The position numbers and the translations under genes are program-made. A DNA stretch of 32,760 nucleotides, taken from contig JAPULJ010000194.1 of NCBI GenBank assembly GCA_027295145.1, forward strand, positions 1-32,760. The letters are read 5' to 3'. How positions within the stretch are numbered: the stretch's first letter is position 1; the number at the start of each line of letters is the position of its first letter. Below the pieces are notes generated by a model. It worked only from the letters and a program-made list of their open reading frames with translations. It was not told where the DNA came from and made no database searches. The DNA comes from Alphaproteobacteria bacterium (GTDB lineage: Bacteria; Pseudomonadota; Alphaproteobacteria; JAPULJ01). This document shows positions 16,801-25,851 of the stretch, piece after piece.

Positions 16801-18378
16801 CTAAATCTGCCGATCGCGCCCTTTCCAGTAGGGTTCGCGCAGGATATTTTTGCGCACCTTGCCGATCGAGGTCTTGGGCAGAGCGTCGACGAAAGCGACG
16901 AGGCGCGGGCGCTTGTGGCGGGCGATCTTCGAAGCGACGAAGTCCTCGATCTCCGAGGCTTCGGCTTCGGCGCCGGGCTTGAGCACGATATGGGCCGCCG
17001 GGATTTCGCCCCAATGATCGTCGGGGATGCCGAAGACGGCGGCTTCGGCAATCGCCTCGTGGGCAAAGAGCACGTTCTCGATCTCGGCTGGATAGATGTT
17101 CTCGCCGCCGGAGATGATCATGTCCTTGGCGCGGTCGACGAGATAGAGAAATCCTTCCTCGTCACGGTAGCCGAGATCGCCGGTCTTGAGCCAGCCGTCC
17201 CTAGTGAAGGCTGCCGCCGTCTGCCCGGGATCGCGGTAGTACTCCTTGAAGAGATACCCCGCCTTCACGGTCACCTCCCCGACCTCGCCCTGGAGGACGT
17301 TGGCGCCGTCCCGATCGACGATCTTGAGCTGTAGCTCGGCGAAGGGCACGCCGACGCTGCCGGCCTTGTCGTGCAACCTCTCGGGCGCGCGGTAGCAGGC
17401 GGGCCCGATCTCGGACTGACCGTAATGCTCGAACATGACGATGTCGGGGAAGTGATCGAGTACCCGGTCGAGCAGCGCGTCGGGCATCGGCGAGCCGCCG
17501 TAGTTTATATAGCGCAGGCTTTTCAGTTTCTTTTCGCTGAAGTCCTGATCGGAGAGAAATCCATTGATCTGGGTCGGCACCATGCAGGCGGCGGTGATTT
17601 TCTCGCGCGCCACCATCTCGATAAAGGCACCCGCGTCCCACTGCCTTAAAAAGGCGAAGGTGGCGCCGCCGTGGATGCCGGTAGTAAACCACGAGAACAG
17701 CCCGGCGACGTGGAACAGCGGGCTGGCCAGGAAGATGATATCGTCCTCGAGCAAGCGAAACACCGGCCAGGCCATTTCCGAGGACATCACCCGTGCGGCA
17801 TGGGTGACGAGGACGCCCTTTGGGTGGCCCGTCGTGCCGCCGGTATAGGTAATACAGAAGGCTTCGCCTGGGTCGATCCGGACCGGGCAGGCGGTTCCCT
17901 TGGCGTCGGCGAGGAAGTCGTCAAGGGAGATCACATCGTTCTTCGGCGTGGAGGCCGCTAGCGCGGATTTCTCCTGGCCGACGCAGACCACGGTCTGCAA
18001 ACCCGGCAGGCTGGCCCGCACTTCGCTCAGCACCGACAACAAACCGGGATCGGCGAATACCGCTTCGATGCCAGTGCGGGCGATAACCCTGGCCAGATCA
18101 TCGCCAGTGTAGCGGATCGGAAGGTGAGCCTGCAGGCACCCGGCGCGCGCGGCGCCGAAATAGAAAACCGGGTAGTCGGCCTGGTTGGGGGCAAGGATCG
18201 CTACCGCGTGCCCCTTGCCGAGATCGCGAGCGAGTAGCGCGTTGGCAAATCGGTCCGCCGCGCGATCGAGTTCTCCATAACTCATGCGCACTGCGCCGTC
18301 GATGATCGCCGTCCGCTCGGGCGCACGCGATGCCGTCTCGCGCAATATATCACCGATAACCTTGCCGCTCATTGTCAC
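16801..18378 (-). CDS. AMP-dependent acyl/aryl-CoA synthetase
   Basis: ITYTGGTTGHPKGVLVTH (P-loop-like AMP-binding), YGQSEIG, GWLKTGDLGYRDEEGFLYLVDRAKDMIISGGENIYPAEIE, LPKTSIGKVRKNILR. Confidence 0.94.
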   Translation of the reverse strand: MTMSGKVIGDILRETASRAPERTAIIDGAVRMSYGELDRAADRFANALLARDLGKGHAVAILAPNQADYPVFYFGAARAGCLQAHLPIRYTGDDLARVIARTGIEAVFADPGLLSVLSEVRASLPGLQTVVCVGQEKSALAASTPKNDVISLDDFLADAKGTACPVRIDPGEAFCITYTGGTTGHPKGVLVTHAARVMSSEMAWPVFRLLEDDIIFLASPLFHVAGLFSWFTTGIHGGATFAFLRQWDAGAFIEMVAREKITAACMVPTQINGFLSDQDFSEKKLKSLRYINYGGSPMPDALLDRVLDHFPDIVMFEHYGQSEIGPACYRAPERLHDKAGSVGVPFAELQLKIVDRDGANVLQGEVGEVTVKAGYLFKEYYRDPGQTAAAFTRDGWLKTGDLGYRDEEGFLYLVDRAKDMIISGGENIYPAEIENVLFAHEAIAEAAVFGIPDDHWGEIPAAHIVLKPGAEAEASEIEDFVASKIARHKRPRLVAFVDALPKTSIGKVRKNILREPYWKGRDRQI

Positions 18379-18481
18379 TCCCTAGTGTTGAGGCGATATC
18401 GTAATTCGGCGCCCGGAATACTGTCCATCGACCAACTCGTGCGCAACGGGCGCATTGATAAAACTGAGCGCAGGACAGCTA

Positions 18482-18952
18482 TTAAGCTACGCCGACCCTG
18501 GCAAGCAACGATATGAGGTTACGGCGCTCGTCGTTTGACAGGCCAGCGGCGATCTGGCGCTCGTGCTCTCGCAAGCGTGGCAGCATGGTTTCGAGATAGG
18601 TTTCGCCCGCCGGCGTCAGCATCAGCGCGTGCGAGCGGCGATCTTTCGGCGAGGGCGTGCGCGCGATCAATCTGCGCTCTTCGAGCCGATCGATCACGGC
18701 AACGAGGGTCGAACGGTCGATGCCGAGGGCGTTGCCGACGCGGGTCTGGTTGACCCCGGGATTGTCCCGTACCAACAGCAGCACCCCGACCTGGCCCGGG
18801 CTGATATCCTGGCTTTCCAGTACCTCGGCGAAATTCTGGTAAGCCGCGACCTGGGCCTTGCGAAGCTGGTAGCCGAGCAAGTCGGCGAGGCCACCCTGGG
18901 CCAGTTTGCTATCGATTTCGCCGGAGTTTAAATCCTGGAACTTGGGTTTCAC
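18482..18952 (-). CDS. MarR-family transcriptional regulator (GTG start)
   Basis: wHTH segment VNQTRVGNALGIDRSTLVAVIDRLEERRLIARTPSPKDRRSHALMLTPAG. Confidence 0.92.
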   Translation of the reverse strand: MKPKFQDLNSGEIDSKLAQGGLADLLGYQLRKAQVAAYQNFAEVLESQDISPGQVGVLLLVRDNPGVNQTRVGNALGIDRSTLVAVIDRLEERRLIARTPSPKDRRSHALMLTPAGETYLETMLPRLREHERQIAAGLSNDERRNLISLLARVGVA

Positions 18953-18983
18953 GCGGATTGGATCCTGGGATTACTTCGGAGCC

Positions 18984-19001
18984 GATTGGGAGCGTCCAAT
19001 C
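18984..19001. promoter_or_regulatory. Inverted repeat GATTGG-N6-CCAATC, candidate MarR operator in the divergent promoter
   Basis: Perfect 6-bp arms in the MarR/oxidoreductase intergenic region; a further GGATTGG half-like element is at ~18955. Confidence 0.35.
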
Positions 19002-19104
19002 TAGGGCATAAATACGTTAGAATCAAATAGTTAGTGTAGCGAATTATTTGACTATAGAGTTTTATCGACGCAGTATACACGCCTACCCGAGGAGTCACCC
19101 TAGC

Positions 19105-20133
19105 ATGAGTTTCACCGTCCGTATTGCCAATCACGAGGGCGAACTTGCCGTCGCGATGGGCGAGACGATTCTTGAGGCGGCGCTCAGGGCCGGGCTGCCA
19201 TACCCCCATGGCTGCCGCTCGGGTAATTGCGGCGCCTGCAAGTCCGAGTTGGTCGAGGGCGAAGTCGACCTCGCGCCGTACTCCGAGTATGCCCTAACTA
19301 AAGCTGAACGCGACCAGGGCTTGGTGCTCGCCTGCCGGGCGGTGCCCTGGTCGGACTGCGCGTTGCGCTGGCTCGATCCCAACGAGAGCGTCGCCCATCC
19401 GATCCGCCATCTCGACTGCCGGGTCGCCGGGCTTGAGGACGCGACCCACGATATCCGCATCGTGCGGCTGGCCATCGAAAGTGGCGGGCCCTTCGATTTC
19501 TCCCCCGGCCAATATGCGCAAACCAGCTTCGCGGGGCTGCCGGCACGCGACTATTCGATGGCCAGCCGACCCGGCGAGGAATTGCTTGAATTCCATATCC
19601 GCGCGACCGCCGGCGGCGCGATCAGCCAATACGTCGCCAATCAGTTGGCCGAGGGCGATGCAGTCAAGCTGGTCGGCCCCTATGGCGCAGCACATTTGCG
19701 CGATGCCCACCGCGGGCCGATTGTAGCTCTGGCCGGTGGCTCCGGACTGGCGCCGATCAAGGCGATCGTTGAGGAAGCGTTGGCCAAGGGCATGGAACAG
19801 GACATCACGCTTTACTTCGGCGTCCGCGCCGAACGCGATATATATCTCGAAGAGCATTTCGAGCAACTAGCCGGGGCGCATGCGAACCTTCGATTCATTC
19901 CCGTGCTGTCGGAGCCCGACGAACCGAGCCGGCGCCGTACCGGCTTTCTCGCTAACGCCCTTGCTGGCGACGCCACTGCCCTGGACGGGGCCAAGGCCTA
20001 CCTCGCCGGCCCGCCAATTATGGTAGAAACCTGCACCGAAGCCCTGGCCAAGCTTGGCCTGCGCCGCCAGGATGTGCACGCCGACGCCTTCTATACCGAG
20101 GCTGACAAGGTCCAACTGGAGGGTTGCGCATGA
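19105..20133 (+). CDS. 2Fe-2S ferredoxin / FAD-NAD(P)H oxidoreductase (oxygenase reductase component)
   Basis: PHGCRSGNCGACKSELVEGEV (plant-type 2Fe-2S CxxxxCxxC), RDYSMASRPGEE (FAD), ALAGGSGLAPIKAIVEEAL (NAD), LAGPPIMVETC. Confidence 0.93.
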   Translation: MSFTVRIANHEGELAVAMGETILEAALRAGLPYPHGCRSGNCGACKSELVEGEVDLAPYSEYALTKAERDQGLVLACRAVPWSDCALRWLDPNESVAHPIRHLDCRVAGLEDATHDIRIVRLAIESGGPFDFSPGQYAQTSFAGLPARDYSMASRPGEELLEFHIRATAGGAISQYVANQLAEGDAVKLVGPYGAAHLRDAHRGPIVALAGGSGLAPIKAIVEEALAKGMEQDITLYFGVRAERDIYLEEHFEQLAGAHANLRFIPVLSEPDEPSRRRTGFLANALAGDATALDGAKAYLAGPPIMVETCTEALAKLGLRRQDVHADAFYTEADKVQLEGCA

Positions 20134-21074
20134 GCTCGTCGAGCTTGGACGGAAGAGTAGCGCTGGTCACCGGCGGCGGCCGCGGTATCGGTGCGGCGAT
20201 TTCGCGCGCGTTGGCCGAAGCAGGCGCATGCGTCGTCATCGCCGACAACGGCACCGGCATCGACGGGATTGGAGCCGATCCCGAACCAGCAAAAAGCCTG
20301 GCCAAGTCGATCGGCAAGAACGCCGACGCCTTCACCGACAGCGTCGCCAGCCCTTCGGCGGCAAGCGCCGCGGTCGATCTCGCGGTGAGCCGCTTCGGCG
20401 GCCTCGACATCCTCGTCAACAACGCCGCGATCCTGCGCGACGCCCTGGTCTTCAAGGGCGATCCCGGCGACTGGGAAGCCGTGATCCGAAACAATCTCTC
20501 GGCCGCCTACTACCTGACCCAATCGGCCACGCAGGTGATGCGCGGGCAATTCAAGGCAGGGCGCGGGCTCGGCGATAAATACGATTGGGGCCGCATCGTC
20601 AACATCATCTCGACCGCCGGGATCTATGGCAATTACGGGCAGGCGAGCTATGGGGCCGCGAAGGGCGGGCTAGTCGCGCTGATGCGAGTGACGGCGCTCG
20701 AAATGGCGCGCTCAGCGGTAACCTGCAACGCCGTCGCGCCCTTCGCCCACACCCGTGTCACCGACATCATCCAACCGGCCAACGACGAGCAAGCAGCCTA
20801 CAAAGAGCGCGCGATGAAAGTCTCGCCCGACCACGTCGCTCGCTTCGTAAATTATCTTTGCCTGCCGGCAGCGCAGGAGGTGAGCGGACAGATTTTCGGC
20901 GTCCGTGGACGGGAAATATTTCTGTTCTCGCAACCGCGGCCCATCGCCTCTCTCGTCGACGAGAGTGAGGACTGGCAACCCGAATCGATCGCCCACGCCA
21001 TGGGCCCAATGGCCGAGCGGTTCACTGAGCTCGCCACCGACCTCGAAGCCTTCAACAGCGAACCGATCGTCTAA
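20130..21074 (+). CDS. SDR-family oxidoreductase, related to the SDR at 14967-15887
   Basis: ATGA overlap with the reductase gene; ALVTGGGRGIGAAISRALAEAGACVVIADNGTGIDG, NNAAILRDALVF, YGNYGQASYGAAKGG. Confidence 0.92.
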   Translation: MSSSSLDGRVALVTGGGRGIGAAISRALAEAGACVVIADNGTGIDGIGADPEPAKSLAKSIGKNADAFTDSVASPSAASAAVDLAVSRFGGLDILVNNAAILRDALVFKGDPGDWEAVIRNNLSAAYYLTQSATQVMRGQFKAGRGLGDKYDWGRIVNIISTAGIYGNYGQASYGAAKGGLVALMRVTALEMARSAVTCNAVAPFAHTRVTDIIQPANDEQAAYKERAMKVSPDHVARFVNYLCLPAAQEVSGQIFGVRGREIFLFSQPRPIASLVDESEDWQPESIAHAMGPMAERFTELATDLEAFNSEPIV

Positions 21075-21090
21075 TAAGGAGTCCGCAGCC

Positions 21091-21813
21091 ATGACCGACG
21101 CCGCGAACCTGCAGGTCATCACCGTCGAAGAGCTCAGGAGCCAGCCTGAGGAATACCAGGAGGCGTGCAAGAAGATCGTCATCAGCCACGCCATAAACGA
21201 GCTCTACGGCAGCCGCGTCTACGACGAGCCGGCGATCGCCCTGGCGCCGACGCCCTACGCCAAATGGCTGACCTGCCGCGTTGTGATGGAAGAGTACGGC
21301 CACCACTACCGCTTTTTCGAGCTGGGCCGCGAGATGGGTATCCCGGAGAATCTGATGTTGCCGGAGGAAACCAAGAAGAAGCCGCTGTCGATCTTTGCCT
21401 TCGAGCTCAAGACCTGGGAAGAGTTCTGCGTTATCAAAATGCTGGGCGATCTTGGCGAGATCTTGCAGGTCGAGGATCTGGTTCAGTGCTCCTTCCACCC
21501 GCTTCGCAATCTCGCCCGCATGACCATGCCCGAAGAGCGCTTCCACGCCCAGTTCGGCGAAGATTTCTGCCGCGATTTCTGCGAAACCGAGGCCGGCCGC
21601 GCGACCGTGCAGGACAATATCGACCGCATCTTTCCAGCCTTGCCGCATTTCTTCGGCCGCGCCAATTCAAAAAACAACGAGATCTTCCGCAAATGGGGCA
21701 TCAAGCGGCGCACCAACGAGGATATGCGCGCGGACTATCTTGTGCGCGCCAAGACCTTGGTCGAAGATGGGCTGGGGCTTAGACTGCCCGAACCCGAAGC
21801 CATGGCGGCGTGA
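21091..21813 (+). CDS. PaaA/PaaC/BoxB-like (phenylacetic-acid catabolism family) ferritin-like di-iron protein, putative aryl-CoA epoxidase/oxygenase
   Basis: Two ExxH motifs (VVMEEYGHHYRFFELGREMG and MPEERFHAQFGEDFC) in a helical protein; AAGGAG SD; gene context with a ferredoxin reductase. Confidence 0.75.
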   Translation: MTDAANLQVITVEELRSQPEEYQEACKKIVISHAINELYGSRVYDEPAIALAPTPYAKWLTCRVVMEEYGHHYRFFELGREMGIPENLMLPEETKKKPLSIFAFELKTWEEFCVIKMLGDLGEILQVEDLVQCSFHPLRNLARMTMPEERFHAQFGEDFCRDFCETEAGRATVQDNIDRIFPALPHFFGRANSKNNEIFRKWGIKRRTNEDMRADYLVRAKTLVEDGLGLRLPEPEAMAA

Positions 21814-21839
21814 GGGAAGCACGCAAGGAGGCACAAGCC

Positions 21840-22934
21840 ATGACCAAGCAGGAGGCAGGCAGCGCCCTTGAGTCAGCGCCCGAACGCACACCCGAGCGCA
21901 CGGCGTATTACAAGCGCATGGAGGGCAGCAACCTCGCGCCTCTGTGGGAAGTATTGCACGGCCTCGTCACCAAAGAGCCGGTTAGCCGCGCCCAGCCAAA
22001 TCTTTGGAAATACGACGAGGTCCGGCCCTTCGTCATGGAAGCCGGCGAAATGATCACCGCCGCGGAGGCCGAGCGCCGGGTCATCATCCTCGAAAACCCA
22101 GGCCTGAAGGGCGAATCGAAGATCACCCAGAGCCTCTATGCCGGGCTCCAATTGATTCTGCCCGGCGAAGTCGCCCCGGCCCACCGCCACGCCGCTTCCG
22201 CTTTACGATTTATTATCGAGGGCGACGGTGCTTTCACCGCCGTGGACGGCGAAAAGACGATCATGAAGGAGGGCGATTTCGTCATCACACCGTCCTGGAC
22301 CTGGCACGATCACGGCAACGACAGTAACCAGCCGATGGTGTGGATGGACGGGCTCGATGTGCCCATCGTCAATCTGCTGGAGACCAGTTTCGCCGAGAAT
22401 TACGAAGACGAGATCTTTCCCCTGGACCGCCCCGACGGCGACTCCCTGGCGCGTTACGGCGCGGGCGTTGTGCCGCTGGGCTACGTAAACAAATCCGAGA
22501 CCTCGCCGATCTTCAATTACCCGTACGAGCGCACCCGCGGGGCACTGGAAAAGATGCGCGAGCTCGAGGAGTGGGACACCTGCCACGGGCTCAAGGTTCA
22601 GTACGTCAACCCGGCCAGTGGCGATTTCGCAATGCCGACGATCGCCACCTTCATGCAGCTCCTGCCTAAGGGCTTCAGGGGCACGCCCTACTGTTCGACC
22701 GACGGCACGGTCTATTCCGTGGTTGAGGGTAGGGGGCGGACGGTGGTCGGCGTTCAGAGCTTGGAATGGGGCAAGCGCGACATCTTTGTCATCCCATCCT
22801 GGTCGCACCATTATCACGAGGCCGACGAGGACGCCGTCCTCTTCAGTTTCTCCGACCGACCGGTTCAGCAGAAGCTCGGCCTGTGGCGCGAGCAGCGCGG
22901 CAACGATCCGATCGTGGGGTTTCCGGGGGCTTAA
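21840..22934 (+). CDS. Gentisate 1,2-dioxygenase-like bicupin protein
   Basis: PAHRHAASALRFIIEGDGAFTAVDGEKTIMKEGDFVITPSWTWHDHGND (cupin metal motif), second cupin DIFVIPSWSHHYHEADEDAVLFSFSDRPVQQKLGLWREQ. Confidence 0.9.
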   Translation: MTKQEAGSALESAPERTPERTAYYKRMEGSNLAPLWEVLHGLVTKEPVSRAQPNLWKYDEVRPFVMEAGEMITAAEAERRVIILENPGLKGESKITQSLYAGLQLILPGEVAPAHRHAASALRFIIEGDGAFTAVDGEKTIMKEGDFVITPSWTWHDHGNDSNQPMVWMDGLDVPIVNLLETSFAENYEDEIFPLDRPDGDSLARYGAGVVPLGYVNKSETSPIFNYPYERTRGALEKMRELEEWDTCHGLKVQYVNPASGDFAMPTIATFMQLLPKGFRGTPYCSTDGTVYSVVEGRGRTVVGVQSLEWGKRDIFVIPSWSHHYHEADEDAVLFSFSDRPVQQKLGLWREQRGNDPIVGFPGA

Positions 22935-23026
22935 GTTCGTCTGTCGTCTGCGCGTTGCCGCGACGGCCTCGACTTGCCGCGAGCCTTCCGGCATCCTGCT
23001 TACCTCGGGGATTCGGGTATCCGCCA

Positions 23027-25843
23027 ATGAACGACGACGCCGATACGGGCACGAAAGCTGCGTCCAAGCACCTCTATCTGATTGACGGGTCGGGTTATAT
23101 CTTCCGCGCCTTTCACGCCATTCCGATGAGTGCCTTCGTGCGCTCGGACGGGGTTCACACGAACGCCGTCAACGGCTTCTGCAATATGATCATCAAGCTG
23201 CTCGAGGATGTCGCCGATGCGAGCGACGCCGCCGGGGGGGAGGCCGATCACCTGGCGGTGATCTTCGATGCCTCCTCGGACACCTTTCGAAAAGAAATTT
23301 ATCCCGAGTACAAGGCCAACCGCGACGAGCCGCCCGAGGAGTTGCGACCGCAATTCGCCCTCATTCGCGAGGCAACCCGCGCTTTCGGGCTGCCCAGCAT
23401 CGAGATGGAAGGCTACGAAGCCGACGATCTGATCGCCACCTACGCCCGCGAGGCGGTCGAGAAAGGCTTCGAGGTGACGGTGCTTTCCTCGGACAAGGAT
23501 TTGATGCAGTTGGTTGGCGAGCACGTCACCATGCACGATCCGATGAAGGACCGCCGCATCGGCCGCGAGCAAGTGATCGAAAAGTTCGGTGTCGGCCCGG
23601 AGAAAGTGATCGAGGTTCAGGCGCTGGCCGGCGATAGCTCCGACAATGTCCCCGGCGTGCCGGGCATCGGCATCAAGACCGCCGCCCTGTTGATCAAGGA
23701 ATATGGCGACCTCGAATCTCTGCTCGCGCGGGCCGGGGAGATCAAGCAGCCCAAGCGGCGGGAGAGCTTGATCGAGTACGCCGATCTGGCGCGTATTTCG
23801 AAGGAACTGGTGACCCTGAAGAACGATGTGCCGATCGACATCCGCATCGAGGAATTCACCTTAACCGATCCCGACCCCGAAACCCTGCTTGGCTTCCTGA
23901 GGGCCCAGGAGTTCCGCACCATCACCGCGCGGGTTCAGGCCAAGTTCGCTGCCATCGGGGGCATCGAGCCGAGCGCGGAAGCGGCGCCGGAGAAAGGTGA
24001 ATACGAGCTGGTGCAGAACATCCCGGCATTGCAGGACTGGATCGCCCGGGCCGAACATATCGGGTTCGTCGCCTTCGACACCGAGACCACCTCGCTCGAC
24101 ACCATGCGCGCCGAGTTGGTCGGATTCTCATTGTCGCTCGAACCGGGAAAAGGCTGCTACGTGCCGGTCGGCCATAACGCCGCGGCGGGAGGAGAATTGA
24201 ACCTCGACGGGGCCGAGCGGCCCGAGCAAATCGCGCTGGACGAGGCGCTGGGGCTTCTTCGCCCACTGTTGGTGCATCCCGGCGTTCTCAAGATCGGCCA
24301 CAATATCAAATACGATATGGCGGTGCTGGCCCGCTACGATGCCCCAATCACGCCGGTCGACGATACGATGGTGCTGTCCTTCGTCCTCGAAGCCGGCAGG
24401 CACGGCCACGGTCTCGACGAGCTCGCCGAGCACCATCTGGGCCATACCAACATCAAGTTCTCCGAAGTCGCAGGCAGCGGCAAGAAGCGGATCAGCTTCG
24501 ATCAGGTGCCCCTGGACAAAGCTTGCGACTATGCCGCCGAGGACGCCGATATCTGCCTGCGCTTGCACCGGCTCTTTAAGCCGCGCCTGGCGGCCCAACG
24601 CATGACGGTGGTCTACGAGACCATCGAGCGCCCCTTGATCGAAGTCCTGGTGGCCATGGAGTGCGCCGGCATCAAGGCAGACCGGGACCAGCTGGTGCGG
24701 CTATCGGGTGATTTCGCCCAGCGCATAGCCAAACTCGAAAAGGAAATCCACGCACTGGCCGGCCACGACTTCACCATCGGCTCGCCCAAGCAATTGGGCG
24801 AGGTGCTGTTCGGCGAAATGGGGCTGCAGGGAGGCAAGAAATCCTCCAAGACGGGCGCCTACTCGACCGGCGCCGATGTGCTCGAAAAATTGGCTGGCGA
24901 GGGCCATGAGCTTCCGGGCAAAGTCATCGACTGGCGCCAGTTGTCCAAGCTCAAGAGCACCTATACCGACGCTCTGATCGGGCAGATCGACCCCGGCACG
25001 GGCCGGGTTCATACCTCGTATGGCATGGCCGGGGCGGCGACCGGGCGGCTGTCATCGTCCGATCCTAACCTGCAGAACATCCCGGTGCGCACCAAAGAAG
25101 GGCGCAAGATCCGCCGCGCCTTCGTCGCCGAGCCCGGCAACAAGCTGGTCTCCCTCGATTATTCCCAGATCGAATTGCGGCTGCTTGCCCACGTCGCCGA
25201 GGTGCCGGCACTTGCCCAGGCCTTCAAGGATGGCATCGACATTCACGCCATGACCGCCTCGGAGGTCTTCGGGGTGCCCATCGAGGGCATGGATCCGATG
25301 GTCCGCCGCCAGGCCAAAGCGATCAATTTCGGTATTATCTACGGCATCTCGGCCTTCGGGCTGGCCAACCAGCTCGGCATCGAGCGGGGCGAGGCGGCGG
25401 CCTATATCGAAGCCTATTTCAAGCGCTATCCCGGCATCCGCGATTACATGGAAGCCATGAAAGAAACCGCTCGCGAGCTTGGCTATGTCAGCACGCTCTT
25501 CGGGCGCCGCATCCACTTAAACGAGATCAAATCCAAGAATCCGGCGATGCGCGGCTTTCAGGAACGCGCGGCGATCAACGCGCCGTTGCAGGGCGGCGCC
25601 GCCGACATCATCAAGCGCGCCATGGCGCGGGTGCCGCCGGCGCTGGACGCCGGCAAGCTCAAGGCGAGGATGCTGCTGCAAGTCCACGACGAATTGCTCT
25701 TCGAAGTGCCCGAAGCGCAGGTTGAGGAGACGGTTTCGGTCGTCAGCCGCGTGATGGAAGGCGCGCCACTGCCGGCGCTCGAGCTCAAAGTCCCCCTCGT
25801 CGTCGATGCTGGTATCGCAGACAACTGGGCCGAGGCGCATTAG
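23027..25843 (+). CDS. polA: DNA polymerase I (the ORF track start at 22766 is over-extended)
   Basis: LYLIDGSGYIFRAFHAIP (5'-3' exo), GDSSDNVPGVPGIGIKTAALL (H3TH), VAFDTETTSLD (3'-5' exo), SLDYSQIELRLLAHVAEV, RRQAKAINFGIIYGIS, LQVHDELLFEVP (Pol). Confidence 0.97.
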   Translation: MNDDADTGTKAASKHLYLIDGSGYIFRAFHAIPMSAFVRSDGVHTNAVNGFCNMIIKLLEDVADASDAAGGEADHLAVIFDASSDTFRKEIYPEYKANRDEPPEELRPQFALIREATRAFGLPSIEMEGYEADDLIATYAREAVEKGFEVTVLSSDKDLMQLVGEHVTMHDPMKDRRIGREQVIEKFGVGPEKVIEVQALAGDSSDNVPGVPGIGIKTAALLIKEYGDLESLLARAGEIKQPKRRESLIEYADLARISKELVTLKNDVPIDIRIEEFTLTDPDPETLLGFLRAQEFRTITARVQAKFAAIGGIEPSAEAAPEKGEYELVQNIPALQDWIARAEHIGFVAFDTETTSLDTMRAELVGFSLSLEPGKGCYVPVGHNAAAGGELNLDGAERPEQIALDEALGLLRPLLVHPGVLKIGHNIKYDMAVLARYDAPITPVDDTMVLSFVLEAGRHGHGLDELAEHHLGHTNIKFSEVAGSGKKRISFDQVPLDKACDYAAEDADICLRLHRLFKPRLAAQRMTVVYETIERPLIEVLVAMECAGIKADRDQLVRLSGDFAQRIAKLEKEIHALAGHDFTIGSPKQLGEVLFGEMGLQGGKKSSKTGAYSTGADVLEKLAGEGHELPGKVIDWRQLSKLKSTYTDALIGQIDPGTGRVHTSYGMAGAATGRLSSSDPNLQNIPVRTKEGRKIRRAFVAEPGNKLVSLDYSQIELRLLAHVAEVPALAQAFKDGIDIHAMTASEVFGVPIEGMDPMVRRQAKAINFGIIYGISAFGLANQLGIERGEAAAYIEAYFKRYPGIRDYMEAMKETARELGYVSTLFGRRIHLNEIKSKNPAMRGFQERAAINAPLQGGAADIIKRAMARVPPALDAGKLKARMLLQVHDELLFEVPEAQVEETVSVVSRVMEGAPLPALELKVPLVVDAGIADNWAEAH

Positions 25844-25851
25844 CGATTGCT

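Noticed and set aside
22766-23026. Extended N-terminus of polA in the ORF track
   Set aside because: Overlaps the gentisate dioxygenase gene out of frame; the canonical PolA N-terminus begins at ATG 23027.
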